Assembly (NCBI RefSeq): GCF_000960975.1
Contig: NZ_CP010803.1
Location: 1,887,944-1,951,943, forward strand
Origin: Martelella endophytica
GTDB lineage: Bacteria > Pseudomonadota > Alphaproteobacteria > Rhizobiales > Rhizobiaceae
Direction: 5' to 3'
Length of the DNA: 64,000 bases
Position 1 is the first letter of the stretch; each line of letters opens with the position of its first letter. The notes beneath the pieces are model-generated. The model was given only the letters and a program-made list of their open reading frames with translations. It did not search any database and was not told the origin of the DNA. Shown here piece by piece: positions 36,725-45,296 of this stretch. The translations under genes were made by a program, and so were the position numbers.

Positions 36725-37800
36725 GACATCTCGCTGCCGCCACACTCGCCCTTCTTCCGGTTCTGCCCGGCACGGCTTCGGCCATGAACCGCGATGCCGT
36801 GCCCATGGTGCTGGAACAGGCCGTGGATGGTTTCATCCGGCCGGGCTACGAGCGCTTCCAGATGGCAGCGAACGGCATGGTTTCCGAGATGCAGGCCTTT
36901 TGCGAGGCACCGGATGAGGCCCGCTATGCGGCGGCCACGGCTGCCTTTGACGAGACGGTTGCCGCGTGGTCGGCAATCGAGATCGTCCGCACTGGCCCGG
37001 TTCTCGACGAGCACCGTTTCGAACGGGTGCTGTTTTATCCCGATCGCAAGAGCATCGGCCTGAAACAGGTGCAGGCGGCCATCATCGAGGAGGACGAGAC
37101 CGCACTCGACCCCGATTACCTGCCGCAGAAAAGCGTCGCCATGCAGGGGTTGCTGGCGCTGGAATTCGTGCTGTTCGGCACGCAGTATGAAACCATGTTC
37201 GACAGTCCGAAGAGTTATCGCTGCCGCTATGGCGAGGCGATCGCCGAGAACATCGACAATATTGCCGGCGAGGTGAGTGCGGCCTGGAGCGCACCGGATG
37301 GTGTCGCGGATGCCTGGAAGCATCCCGGCCCCGACAATCCTCTGTTTCGCACCGAGGACGAGGCGCTGACGGCGCTGCTTGGCATTCTGGTGCATGGCGC
37401 GGAGACGGTGCGCGATCAGCGCATCGAATATTTCTATGGCGGCGAGGCGGGGCGCAGCCTTGCGACGCGCGCCATCTACTGGCGGTCGGAAAATACCTGG
37501 CCGTCGATCCTTGCCAATCTCGACGGGCTGCAGGCCCTGCTCAACGATGCGGAGATGGAGAAGCTGCTGGATGACGACGTTCGCTCCATCGTTTCGTCCA
37601 TCAACTTCCTGTTCTCCTCGATCGAAGGCGTCACCGGTGAGATGAACCCGGATATCACTTTTGTGCTGGAGGACCCCGATCAGCGCGCCAAGCTCGATTA
37701 TCTTGTCCTCAACATGAAGGACCTCATCCTGCGGCTCAACGATCATTATGGCGCGTCGATCGGGCTTGGCGCCGGCTTCTCCTTTTCCGACGGAGACTGA
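36721..37800 (+). CDS. Second imelysin-family protein, TTG start
   Basis: 359 residues with a signal peptide (MRHLAAATLALLPVLPGTASA). It is a shorter, diverged imelysin. The site expected to be GxHxxE reads G143-L-L145-A-L-E148, so the metal-binding His is replaced by Leu, while EFVLFG matches EFLLWG of the first copy. It may bind iron differently or play a structural role. The start is a TTG at 36721 that overlaps the upstream stop as TTGA, implying translational coupling. A DUF1513 gene follows after 6 nt. Confidence 0.87.
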   Translation: MRHLAAATLALLPVLPGTASAMNRDAVPMVLEQAVDGFIRPGYERFQMAANGMVSEMQAFCEAPDEARYAAATAAFDETVAAWSAIEIVRTGPVLDEHRFERVLFYPDRKSIGLKQVQAAIIEEDETALDPDYLPQKSVAMQGLLALEFVLFGTQYETMFDSPKSYRCRYGEAIAENIDNIAGEVSAAWSAPDGVADAWKHPGPDNPLFRTEDEALTALLGILVHGAETVRDQRIEYFYGGEAGRSLATRAIYWRSENTWPSILANLDGLQALLNDAEMEKLLDDDVRSIVSSINFLFSSIEGVTGEMNPDITFVLEDPDQRAKLDYLVLNMKDLILRLNDHYGASIGLGAGFSFSDGD

Positions 37801-37806
37801 TGCGCC

Positions 37807-38901
37807 ATGCGCTCGGCCCTCATCGATCGCCGTGATTTCATCAGGGCTGCCGGCGTTGCCTTCCTGACGGGGCTTGCGCCTGAGGCGGCCTTCGCGCTGA
37901 CGCGGGCCGATGCCGTCTTTGCCACAGGTGTGCGAAAGACCGACCGCAGCTTCGCGCTGGCGCTGATGGCCGAGGACGGCGCCTTCATTGCCGAGATCGC
38001 CCTGCCGGATCGCATTCATGGTCTTGCCGTGTCGCCGGCCGATGGCCGCGCTGTCGCCTTCGCCCGCAGGCCCGGCACCTTTGCTGTCGCCTTCGATCCG
38101 GCCGGTGCCATCGCACCATCGATCTTCCACACCCCGGAGAACCGCCATTTCTACGGTCACGGCGCCTTTTCGCCGGATGGGCTGCTGCTCTATGCCAGCG
38201 AGAACGATTTCGACGCACGGCGCGGCGTCGTCGGGCTCTACGACGCGCGTAACGGCTTTGCCCGCATCGGCGAATTTCCGACCTATGGCGTCGGACCACA
38301 CGACCTGACGGTCACGCCGGATGGCCGGTTTCTGATCGCCGCCAATGGCGGCATCGAGACCCACCCGGATTTCGGCCGCACCAAGCTCAATCCCGATCAC
38401 ATGCAGCCCTCGCTCGCCCTCATCGATGCCGCGACCGGCACGCTCGTCGAAAAGCATGACCTGCCGCCCGAACTCAGCCAGCTTTCGACCCGGCATCTGG
38501 CGCTGGGGGGTAACGGGCGGATTTGGTTCGCCTGCCAGTTCGAGGGCCCGCGCAACGAGACGCCGCCGCTCGTCGGCCGGTTTGCGCCGGGCGAGGCGCT
38601 TTCATTTGCCGCGCTGCCGGAGGATGTGACGATCGGGCTCGGCAATTATGTCGGAGCGATTGCTTGCAACTCGCGCGACGGCCTGATCGGCCTCTCCTCG
38701 CCGAAAGGCGAAGGCATGGTGGTGCGGCTTGACGAGGCGACCGGTCGCTTCGTCTCGTCGGAGCGCCTCGCCAACGCCGCCGGCATCGCGCCTGCCGCGC
38801 ATGGCTTTGCCGTCGGCACCTATGACGGGCTTTTCGGCGGGCGACGTCACGATCTTGCCTTCGATCAGCATATCATCCGCCTTGCGGATCGCCCGGCGTG
38901 A
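37807..38901 (+). CDS. DUF1513 protein, predicted Tat-exported beta-propeller
   Basis: 364 residues. The N-terminus has a twin-arginine signal (IDRRDFIRAAGVAFLTGLAPEAAFA), suggesting folded export to the periplasm. The remainder is repeated beta-strand sequence (HGAFSPDGLLLYASENDFDARRGVVGLYD; GPHDLTVTPDGRFLIAANGG) consistent with a 7-bladed propeller, the DUF1513 family. It closes the imelysin/di-heme cluster; members consistently co-occur with it. The function is unknown; a role in iron or haem handling is inferred only from neighbours. Confidence 0.87.
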   Translation: MRSALIDRRDFIRAAGVAFLTGLAPEAAFALTRADAVFATGVRKTDRSFALALMAEDGAFIAEIALPDRIHGLAVSPADGRAVAFARRPGTFAVAFDPAGAIAPSIFHTPENRHFYGHGAFSPDGLLLYASENDFDARRGVVGLYDARNGFARIGEFPTYGVGPHDLTVTPDGRFLIAANGGIETHPDFGRTKLNPDHMQPSLALIDAATGTLVEKHDLPPELSQLSTRHLALGGNGRIWFACQFEGPRNETPPLVGRFAPGEALSFAALPEDVTIGLGNYVGAIACNSRDGLIGLSSPKGEGMVVRLDEATGRFVSSERLANAAGIAPAAHGFAVGTYDGLFGGRRHDLAFDQHIIRLADRPA

Positions 38902-38943
38902 CGGGCTCCCACTTTTGCTCAAATCGGCCTATAGGGTGGTCCC

Positions 38944-39399
38944 ATGAACAAAACAGCCATTTCCGCAGCCTTCGTCATAGGCACCGTCATTGCCGGTCTT
39001 CTGGTCGGCTACATCACCCTGCCCGGCGAATGGTATGCCGGACTTGCCAAGCCGCCGTTCAATCCGCCGAACTGGATTTTCGGGCCGGTCTGGACTGTGC
39101 TTTACATTCTCATAGGTCGCGTCGGCGCGCGGGCCTATTTCCGCCGCGTGGAACATCCGAACCTCCTCAACCTCTGGATCGCGCTCCTGATCCTCAACCT
39201 GCTGTGGAGCCCGGCCTTTTTCGGCCTGCACCAGATGGTTCTGGCGTTGGCGATCATCATCCTGCTGCTCCTCGGCATCATCGCCTTCATCGCGATTGCC
39301 CGAAAGCGGGACCCCGTTTCGGCCGGTCTGTTCGTGCCCTATCTCATCTGGGTCGCCTTCGCCACGCTGCTGAACGCCTCGCTGCTCTACCTGAACTGA
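38944..39399 (+). CDS. tspO: TspO/MBR-family tryptophan-rich sensory membrane protein
   Basis: 151 residues with five hydrophobic helices, the TspO fold. Typical blocks: WYAGLAKPPFNPPNWIFGPVWTVLYILIG, LLILNLLWSPAFFGLHQ and PYLIWVAFATLLNASLLYLN. TspO binds tetrapyrroles and influences porphyrin metabolism and stress responses in alphaproteobacteria. The neighbouring iron/haem-type cluster may be more than coincidence, but the 42-nt gap alone does not prove an operon. Confidence 0.93.
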   Translation: MNKTAISAAFVIGTVIAGLLVGYITLPGEWYAGLAKPPFNPPNWIFGPVWTVLYILIGRVGARAYFRRVEHPNLLNLWIALLILNLLWSPAFFGLHQMVLALAIIILLLLGIIAFIAIARKRDPVSAGLFVPYLIWVAFATLLNASLLYLN

Positions 39400-39556
39400 G
39401 GCCGGCTGCTTGCCGGAAGCTGCGCGGCGTGGCAGGTTGAACGCAGGTTTTCGGATGGTTGCCGCCTTGCGCCACTCGATTTTCCTTCAACGGGGAGATC
39501 GGCCGTGCGGCGGAGTTCGGGGCAAAGGCAAATCCCGCACGCAACAAAGGCAGGGC

Positions 39557-40006
39557 ATGGCGAATTTCGAGCATGGTGATTTTCACGCGCGGATCGTGGG
39601 AAGCTTCGCGAGCCAGGGCGCGATGACGATGATCGGCGCCGAGCTGACGCGGATCAGCCACGGCGTCGTCGAGATCGAGCTGCCCTTCGACACCAAGCTC
39701 ACCCAGCAGCACGGCATTCTCCATGCCGGCGTCATCGCCACCGGGCTTGAGACCGCCTGCACCTATGCCGCCTATACGATGATCGATACCGATGCCTCGC
39801 TTCTGACCATCGAGTTCAAGGTCAACCTGATGTCGCCGGGGCGCGGCAGCCGGTTCCTGTTTCGCGGCGAGGTCACGCGTCCCGGCACCAACATCATCGT
39901 CACCGATGGCCGCGGTTACGCCGTCGGCGATGGCCCCGCCAAGCTGATTGCCTCGATGTCCGGCACGGCCATGGTGGTGCGCGACAGGGAAGGGTTTCAG
40001 GACTAG
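39557..40006 (+). CDS. PaaI-family hotdog thioesterase
   Basis: 149 residues. Hotdog-fold signature: QQHGILHAGVIATGLETACTYAA (HGG-type catalytic block) followed by LTIEFKVNLMSPG and LFRGEVTRPGTNI. It hydrolyses an acyl-CoA thioester in the cytoplasm; substrate unknown. The ATG at 39557 is preceded by AAAGGCAGGG. Its TAG stop touches the ATG of the nucleosidase gene, so the two are probably co-translated. Confidence 0.87.
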   Translation: MANFEHGDFHARIVGSFASQGAMTMIGAELTRISHGVVEIELPFDTKLTQQHGILHAGVIATGLETACTYAAYTMIDTDASLLTIEFKVNLMSPGRGSRFLFRGEVTRPGTNIIVTDGRGYAVGDGPAKLIASMSGTAMVVRDREGFQD

Positions 40007-40633
40007 ATGGAAATGATTGCTGGCAAGACCGTGCTGTTCGTCATGGCGGCAGCACCCGAATATGGCGAGCGGCTGAAGGCCCGTATTGCGCCGCTGATGA
40101 CAGGCATCGGCCCGGTGGAGGCGGCGGTCGTGCTGACGCGCGCGCTGGCAGAGGCCTCCGGCAAGGGGGCCTTGCCCGATCTTGTCGTCTCTCTGGGGTC
40201 AGCCGGATCAGCGATGCTGGAGCAGACGGAAATCTATCAGGCTTCGTCCGTCTCCTATCGCGATATGGATGCCTCGCCGCTTGGCTTCGAGAAGGGCCGC
40301 ACGCCCTTCCTCGATCTGCCGGCGGAAGTGCCGCTGCCTTTCGCCATACCCGGCATTCCGGCCGCAAGGCTGTCGTCGGGGGGCAATATCGTTTCCGGCG
40401 CAGCCTATGATGCCATCGATGCGGATATGGTCGACATGGAAACCTTCGCGCTGCTGCGCGCCTGCCAGTCCTTCGATGTGCCGCTGATCGGCCTTCGCGG
40501 CATTTCCGATGGCAAGGCGGAGCTGCATCACGTCGATGACTGGACGCAATATCTGCACATAATCGATGAAAAACTGGCTGTCGCCATCGATCGGCTGGAA
40601 AGCGCCATTGAAACGGGCGCAATTCCCCTCTAA
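40007..40633 (+). CDS. mtnN: 5'-methylthioadenosine/S-adenosylhomocysteine nucleosidase
   Basis: 208 residues. Phosphorylase/nucleosidase fold: [25 protein letters not shown], and the substrate site block [33 protein letters not shown], which has the ribose-binding Met-Glu and the catalytic Asp. It cleaves adenine from MTA and SAH, removing inhibitors of methylation. Start: ATG at 40007 abuts the upstream stop; an ATG at 40013 is also possible. Confidence 0.88.
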   Translation: MEMIAGKTVLFVMAAAPEYGERLKARIAPLMTGIGPVEAAVVLTRALAEASGKGALPDLVVSLGSAGSAMLEQTEIYQASSVSYRDMDASPLGFEKGRTPFLDLPAEVPLPFAIPGIPAARLSSGGNIVSGAAYDAIDADMVDMETFALLRACQSFDVPLIGLRGISDGKAELHHVDDWTQYLHIIDEKLAVAIDRLESAIETGAIPL

Positions 40634-40671
40634 ACGCAGCTTTTAGCTTTCATAGAGCGGAAGGCCCTCCC

Positions 40672-42237
40672 ATGACCGCAGAGATTACCCATCCCGATTC
40701 CGTCCTGATCATCGATTTCGGCAGCCAGGTGACGCAGCTGATCGCGCGCCGCGTGCGCGAGACCGGCGTCTATTGCGAGATCGTGCCGTTCCAGAAGGCG
40801 GAGGAAGGCTTCGAGCGTCTGCAGCCGAAGGGCGTGATCTTCTCCGGCGGTCCGGACTCGGTGACGCGCGAAGGCTCGCCGCGGGCACCGCAGGCCGTTT
40901 TCGACAGCGGCGTGCCGATACTGGCCATCTGCTACGGCCAGCAGACGCTCTCCGTTCAGCTCGGCGGCGTGGTCGAGGGCGGCCACGCGGCGGAATTCGG
41001 CCGGGCGGATGTCGAGATCCTGAAAGCTTCGCCGCTCTTCGAAGGCATCTGGGAAGTCGGGAAAAAGTATCCGGTGTGGATGAGCCATGGCGACCGCGTC
41101 ACCGTCGCCCCGGAAGGCTTCGAGATCATCGGCGTCTCGCCGAATGCCCCGTTTGCCATCTGCGTCAACGAGGAAAAGCGCTACTACACGACGATGTTCC
41201 ACCCGGAAGTCGTCCACACGCCCGATGGCGGCAAGCTGCTTGCCAATTTCGTGCACAAGATCGTCGGACTGAAATCGGACTGGTCGATGGCGGCCTATCG
41301 CGCCGAGATGGTGCAGAAGATCCGCGATCAGGTCGGCGACAGCAAGGTCATCTGCGCGCTGTCCGGCGGCGTCGACTCGTCCGTTGCCGCGCTCCTGATC
41401 CATGAGGCGGTCGGCGACCAGCTCACCTGCATCCTCGTCGACCACGGCCTGATGCGCAAGAACGAGGCCAACGAAGTGGTCGCGATGTTCCGCGAGCACT
41501 ACAATCTCCACCTCATCCACGTCGATGCTGTCGACAGGTTCGTGGGCGAACTGGAGGGCGTTGCCGATCCGGAAACCAAGCGCAAGATCATCGGCCGGCT
41601 GTTCATCGAGACCTTCGAGGAAGAGGCGAAGAAGCTTGGCGGCGCCGATTTCCTCGGTCAGGGCACGCTCTATCCCGACGTCATCGAAAGCGTGTCCTTC
41701 TCCGGCGGCCCCTCGGTCACCATCAAGTCGCACCACAATGTCGGCGGGCTCCCCGAGCGGATGAACATGAAGCTGGTGGAGCCGCTGCGCGAACTGTTCA
41801 AGGACGAGGTCCGCGTGCTCGGCAAGGAGCTCGGCCTGCCCGATTCATTCATCGGCCGGCATCCCTTCCCGGGACCGGGCCTTGCCATCCGCTGCCCCGG
41901 CGGCGTGACCAAGGAAAAGCTCGACATCCTGCGCGAGGCCGACGCCATCTATCTCGACGAAATACGGAAAAACGGCCTTTACGACGTCATCTGGCAGGCC
42001 TTCGCCGTGCTGCTGCCGGTGCAGACCGTCGGCGTGATGGGCGATGGCCGCACCTATGAATTCGTCTGTGCACTGCGCGCCGTGACCTCGGTCGATGGCA
42101 TGACGGCCGATTTCTACCAGTTCGACATGAACTTCCTCGGCAAGGCCGCCACCCGCATCATCAACGAAGTCCGCGGCATCAACCGCGTAGTATACGACGT
42201 CACCTCGAAGCCGCCCGGCACGATCGAGTGGGAATGA
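40672..42237 (+). CDS. guaA: GMP synthase (glutamine-hydrolysing)
   Basis: 521 residues. Class I glutaminase domain with the nucleophile Cys87 in CYGQQ and His/Glu in FHPEVVHT. The ATP-pyrophosphatase domain has SGGVDSS at 231-237, and the C-terminal dimerisation domain ends KPPGTIEWE, the invariant GuaA end. It converts XMP to GMP using ATP and glutamine. Cytoplasmic. Nine nt separate its stop from the convergent LysR gene, with no obvious terminator between. Confidence 0.97.
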   Translation: MTAEITHPDSVLIIDFGSQVTQLIARRVRETGVYCEIVPFQKAEEGFERLQPKGVIFSGGPDSVTREGSPRAPQAVFDSGVPILAICYGQQTLSVQLGGVVEGGHAAEFGRADVEILKASPLFEGIWEVGKKYPVWMSHGDRVTVAPEGFEIIGVSPNAPFAICVNEEKRYYTTMFHPEVVHTPDGGKLLANFVHKIVGLKSDWSMAAYRAEMVQKIRDQVGDSKVICALSGGVDSSVAALLIHEAVGDQLTCILVDHGLMRKNEANEVVAMFREHYNLHLIHVDAVDRFVGELEGVADPETKRKIIGRLFIETFEEEAKKLGGADFLGQGTLYPDVIESVSFSGGPSVTIKSHHNVGGLPERMNMKLVEPLRELFKDEVRVLGKELGLPDSFIGRHPFPGPGLAIRCPGGVTKEKLDILREADAIYLDEIRKNGLYDVIWQAFAVLLPVQTVGVMGDGRTYEFVCALRAVTSVDGMTADFYQFDMNFLGKAATRIINEVRGINRVVYDVTSKPPGTIEWE

Positions 42238-42246
42238 TCTCCAGCA

Positions 42247-43137
42247 TCACCCTTCCATGAAGGCGGCGAGTTCGTCTGGCGTTCCGTTGGGAAAGGCCTG
42301 TTTCAGGTAGTCGAGGAAGGCGGAAACGCGAGCGCTCAGGAGTCGCCGTGAAGGGTAAAGCGCCCAGAGCGTGATGGCACTGTCGGCAACGTCACCCCAA
42401 TGCACCAGCCGGCCGGCGGCGAGATCCGTGCTCACCAGCGATATTGGCAGGCAACCGGCGCCGGCGCCGGCACGCACGGCATCCCGCACCATGATCAACG
42501 ATGACAGGGTAAGTACCGGCCTTGCCTGAAGCTCTGACGGTCCCTCAGGGGTGGCCAATCGCCAGACCATGGTGTCGCTCGCATGCCGCGATACGGCGGG
42601 AGCGGGATGGCCCGCGGTGGGGCGTTTGAGGTCGGGGCTTGCCACGACTACCAGGCGGTCTCGCAGGAATGCCCGCCCGACAAGGGAGAGGTCCGACGGC
42701 GGATCGACCCGGATCACCAGATCAAAACCCTCCTCGATCAGGTCGACCGCCCTGTCTTCGGTCGTCACCTCCAGCCGGACATCAGGATAGGCTTGCACGA
42801 AGCCGGCGGCGATCTTGCCCATGGCGGTCTGTGAGAACACCAGCGGCGCGCTGATCCGCAGCCGGCCGCGCGGCTTTTCGCCGCCGGAAGCGATCGCCGC
42901 CGTGGCTTCCTCGAGTTCGTTCAAGAGAAGACCGGCGCGTTCGTAAAGTGTGCGGCCTTCCTGGGTTAGCTTCAGCGCACGGGCCCCGCGCTCGAACAGG
43001 CGGATGCCGAGGCTTGCCTCGAGTTCACCCACACGACGCGACAGGGTCGCCTTGGGACGGGCGGAAGCGCGGGCGGCGCGACCAAAGCCGCCATGGCGGG
43101 CAACAAGCGTGAAATCCGAAAGCGCCAGCAAATCCAT
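42247..43137 (-). CDS. LysR-family transcriptional regulator
   Basis: 296 residues. N-terminal winged HTH: ALSDFTLVARHGGFGRAARASARPKATLSRRVGELEASLGIRLFERGARALKLTQEG. The rest is the periplasmic-binding-like effector domain (LRISAPLVFSQTAMGKI). Divergent from an NmrA-like oxidoreductase across ~100 nt, which it likely regulates. Start: ATG at 43137 with AGGTGG upstream; GTG at 43146 would overlap that site. Effector unknown. Confidence 0.93.
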   Translation of the reverse strand: MDLLALSDFTLVARHGGFGRAARASARPKATLSRRVGELEASLGIRLFERGARALKLTQEGRTLYERAGLLLNELEEATAAIASGGEKPRGRLRISAPLVFSQTAMGKIAAGFVQAYPDVRLEVTTEDRAVDLIEEGFDLVIRVDPPSDLSLVGRAFLRDRLVVVASPDLKRPTAGHPAPAVSRHASDTMVWRLATPEGPSELQARPVLTLSSLIMVRDAVRAGAGAGCLPISLVSTDLAAGRLVHWGDVADSAITLWALYPSRRLLSARVSAFLDYLKQAFPNGTPDELAAFMEG

Positions 43138-43151
43138 CTGTTCCACCTGTG

Positions 43152-43164
43152 AGACGTTCCGTCT
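43152..43164. promoter_or_regulatory. AGACG-TTC-CGTCT palindrome between LysR and NmrA genes
   Basis: Thirteen-base inverted repeat just upstream of the LysR start, followed by a related GTCTA-GTCTAC direct repeat up to 43179. A plausible LysR site; LysR boxes usually show T-N11-A dyads, so this is tentative. Confidence 0.3.
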
Positions 43165-43240
43165 AAATGTAGCGTCTACCGGACCTCCTGTGAACCGATC
43201 ATATTCCCCTCATCAACAACACGCTTACAGGAGCAACACT

Positions 43241-44104
43241 ATGACCATACTCGTAATCGGAGCCACCGGCCGCATCGGCCGCCATGTCGTCGAACAGCTC
43301 GCAAGCCGCGGTGTGAGTGTCCGCGTTCTTACCCGCGATCCCGCCAAGGCCGAATTTCCGGCCGGCGTCGAGGTTTTCAAGGGAGAGCTGCTCGATCTGG
43401 ATGCCCTCAGGGCGGCAATGACGGGCGTCGACGCCTTCTTCCTTCTGAATGCCGTCACTGCGGATGAATTCACTCAGGCGCTCATCACTCTGAACATTGC
43501 CCACGAGGCCGGCGTCGAGCGGCTTGTCTATCTGTCGGTGATCCACGCCGATCAGTTCGTCAACGTGCCACACTTCGCCGTCAAGTACGGCGCCGAAAGG
43601 ATGCTCGAGCAGATGGGCTTCAGTGCCACGGTCCTGCGGCCGACCTACTTCATCGACAACGACGCCCAGGTTCGCGACGTGATCGTCGACCACGGTGTCT
43701 ATCCAATGCCGATCGGCAGCAAGGGCCTCGCAATGGTCGATGCCCGCGATATTGCCGAGGTTGCCGCAATCGAGCTCATCCGGCGGGCGGATGCGACCGG
43801 CAAGCTTCCGGTCGAAACCATCAACCTCGTCGGCCCCGAAATTCTGACCGGTGAGGGCGTCGCCGCCATCTGGTCGGATGTGCTCGGCCGCCCGGTCGCC
43901 TATGCCGGTGACGATCCGACGGGCTTCGAGCAGACCATGGCGGGTTTCATGCCGGCGTGGATGGCCTACGAGATGCGGCTGATGGCGGAGCGCTTCGTCG
44001 GCGACGGGATGATCCCGGAGGCCGGCGACGTCGAGCGGCTGACCGCAATCCTCGGCCGTCCGCTCCACACCTACCGGGATTTCGCTGTCGCCACGGCGCG
44101 TTGA
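43241..44104 (+). CDS. NmrA-like NAD(P)-binding protein (atypical SDR)
   Basis: 287 residues. Rossmann motif MTILVIGATGRIGRHVVEQLASRG binds NAD(P). The NmrA-type blocks VEVFKGELLDLDALRAAMTGVDAFFLL, RLVYLSVIHAD and ATVLRPTYFIDN follow. The Ser-Tyr-Lys catalytic set of classical SDRs is not evident. Related proteins act as quinone reductases (e.g. QOR2) or redox sensors. ATG at 43241 with AGGAGCAAC upstream. A pair with the divergent LysR gene; a hairpin separates it from the convergent channel gene. Confidence 0.88.
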   Translation: MTILVIGATGRIGRHVVEQLASRGVSVRVLTRDPAKAEFPAGVEVFKGELLDLDALRAAMTGVDAFFLLNAVTADEFTQALITLNIAHEAGVERLVYLSVIHADQFVNVPHFAVKYGAERMLEQMGFSATVLRPTYFIDNDAQVRDVIVDHGVYPMPIGSKGLAMVDARDIAEVAAIELIRRADATGKLPVETINLVGPEILTGEGVAAIWSDVLGRPVAYAGDDPTGFEQTMAGFMPAWMAYEMRLMAERFVGDGMIPEAGDVERLTAILGRPLHTYRDFAVATAR

Positions 44105-44122
44105 TCTTGCCGGTGGTTCGAA

Positions 44123-44154
44123 GCCATGGGAGCTGCTTCGGCGGTTCCCATGGC
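44123..44154. terminator. Stem-loop between convergent NmrA and channel genes
   Basis: Inverted repeat GCCATGGGA/TCCCATGGC with a 14-nt loop in the 65-nt gap between two convergent genes. Likely a shared terminator, without a strong T run. Confidence 0.5.
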
Positions 44155-44169
44155 CTTGTCATGAGATGT

Positions 44170-45270
44170 TCAGCGTTCGTCGCCGAAATAGTCCTGGGCG
44201 ATCTGCTGCACGATGCCGTCTTCCTGGAGGGCCAGTAGGCGCACCGTGATCGGGTAGATCATCGTGTCCTGGCCGTAGGGCAGGGCGAAGCCGTATTTTT
44301 CGGGCGAAAACAGCCTGCCGACGACATCGAGGCCGAGCTCCGGATTGCGGAACTTGTAGTATTCGAGCACCGGGGCGTCGGCGACGATTGCATCGACATC
44401 ATTGCCACGCAGGCCGTCGACGGCCGCTTCGATGCCGGGATAGGTGATGAAGTCTATCCCTTGCCGGCGCATCAGGTTCTCCGCCGTCGAGCCGCGGAAG
44501 ACGCCGACCGTGGTGCCCGGCAGGTCGTCCGGTCCGTTGATCCCGCCGGTGATGGCGATGCTGGTCATGACGCTGGTGACCGAGGAGGTGACATAGGCGA
44601 CGACCGCGATGCCGATGATCAGCCAGAAGGCGGAGAAAAACCGGCCATACCAGCCGAACAGGCGCGACCGGCTCGGCAGCGTCCCCTTGGTGACGACCAG
44701 CATCACCGAATAGAAGCTCTCGGCGACGCCATCGCGCCAGCGCTGCGGGAAGTTCTTGTCGAAACGGCGGTCGAAGATCGTTAGGCCAACGGTTCCGATG
44801 AGGATGAAGACCAGGAGCCAGGCGTAGTAGCGCAGATAGCCGGCCTCGGCGAGACCGTTCCAGAGATTAACGAGCGAGGAGGAGGTCCGGTTGTCGATCA
44901 TCACCCGCAGACCGGAATCGAAGAAGGGTTGGGTGAAGTCGACCCGTTCGGCGCGGTCCTCGGTAATCGAGATCGCGCCGACGGCGACATCGACCTCCCG
45001 GGCTTCGGTGGCGGCGAGAAGGTCGGCCACCGTATCGTATTCGACATAGCGTGGCGTCACGTCGAGCCCTTCGGCGATCCGTTTCCAGAGCTCGGCCGCC
45101 ATGCCGCCATAGTTGCCATCCTCGCCACGGGTGATGAAGGGCGGCGTCACCCTGTAGCCGACGGTGATCTCCGGTCGGTCCTGCGGGGCATCCTGTGCGC
45201 TGGCCGGCGGCACGGCCATGGAGAAGATCAAGGCGAGGCCCAGAATAAGCGGCCGGATTATCATCAGCAT
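44170..45270 (-). CDS. Prokaryotic ionotropic glutamate-receptor-like ligand-gated channel
   Basis: 366 residues. Signal peptide 1-25. A periplasmic amino-acid-binding-type lobe S1 (about 33-140: ITVGYRVTPPFITRGEDGNYGGMAAELWKRI; DVAVGAISITEDRAERVDFTQPF). TM1 at 149-166. A pore region at 184-200 with TKG (194-196) where K+-type GluR0 channels have TVGYGD. TM2 at 209-230, with AYVTSSVTSVMT (225-236) matching the SYTANLAAFLT block of iGluRs. Then lobe S2. It fits the iGluR topology S1-TM-P-TM-S2. The ligand is probably an amino acid. GGGGAG precedes the ATG at 45270. It lies 26 nt after the ChaA-type antiporter gene, same strand: probably one operon. It could be mis-annotated as an ABC solute-binding protein. 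Confidence 0.85.
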   Translation of the reverse strand: MLMIIRPLILGLALIFSMAVPPASAQDAPQDRPEITVGYRVTPPFITRGEDGNYGGMAAELWKRIAEGLDVTPRYVEYDTVADLLAATEAREVDVAVGAISITEDRAERVDFTQPFFDSGLRVMIDNRTSSSLVNLWNGLAEAGYLRYYAWLLVFILIGTVGLTIFDRRFDKNFPQRWRDGVAESFYSVMLVVTKGTLPSRSRLFGWYGRFFSAFWLIIGIAVVAYVTSSVTSVMTSIAITGGINGPDDLPGTTVGVFRGSTAENLMRRQGIDFITYPGIEAAVDGLRGNDVDAIVADAPVLEYYKFRNPELGLDVVGRLFSPEKYGFALPYGQDTMIYPITVRLLALQEDGIVQQIAQDYFGDER

Positions 45271-45296
45271 GTCGTCGTTCTCCCCTTGAGGGTCGG

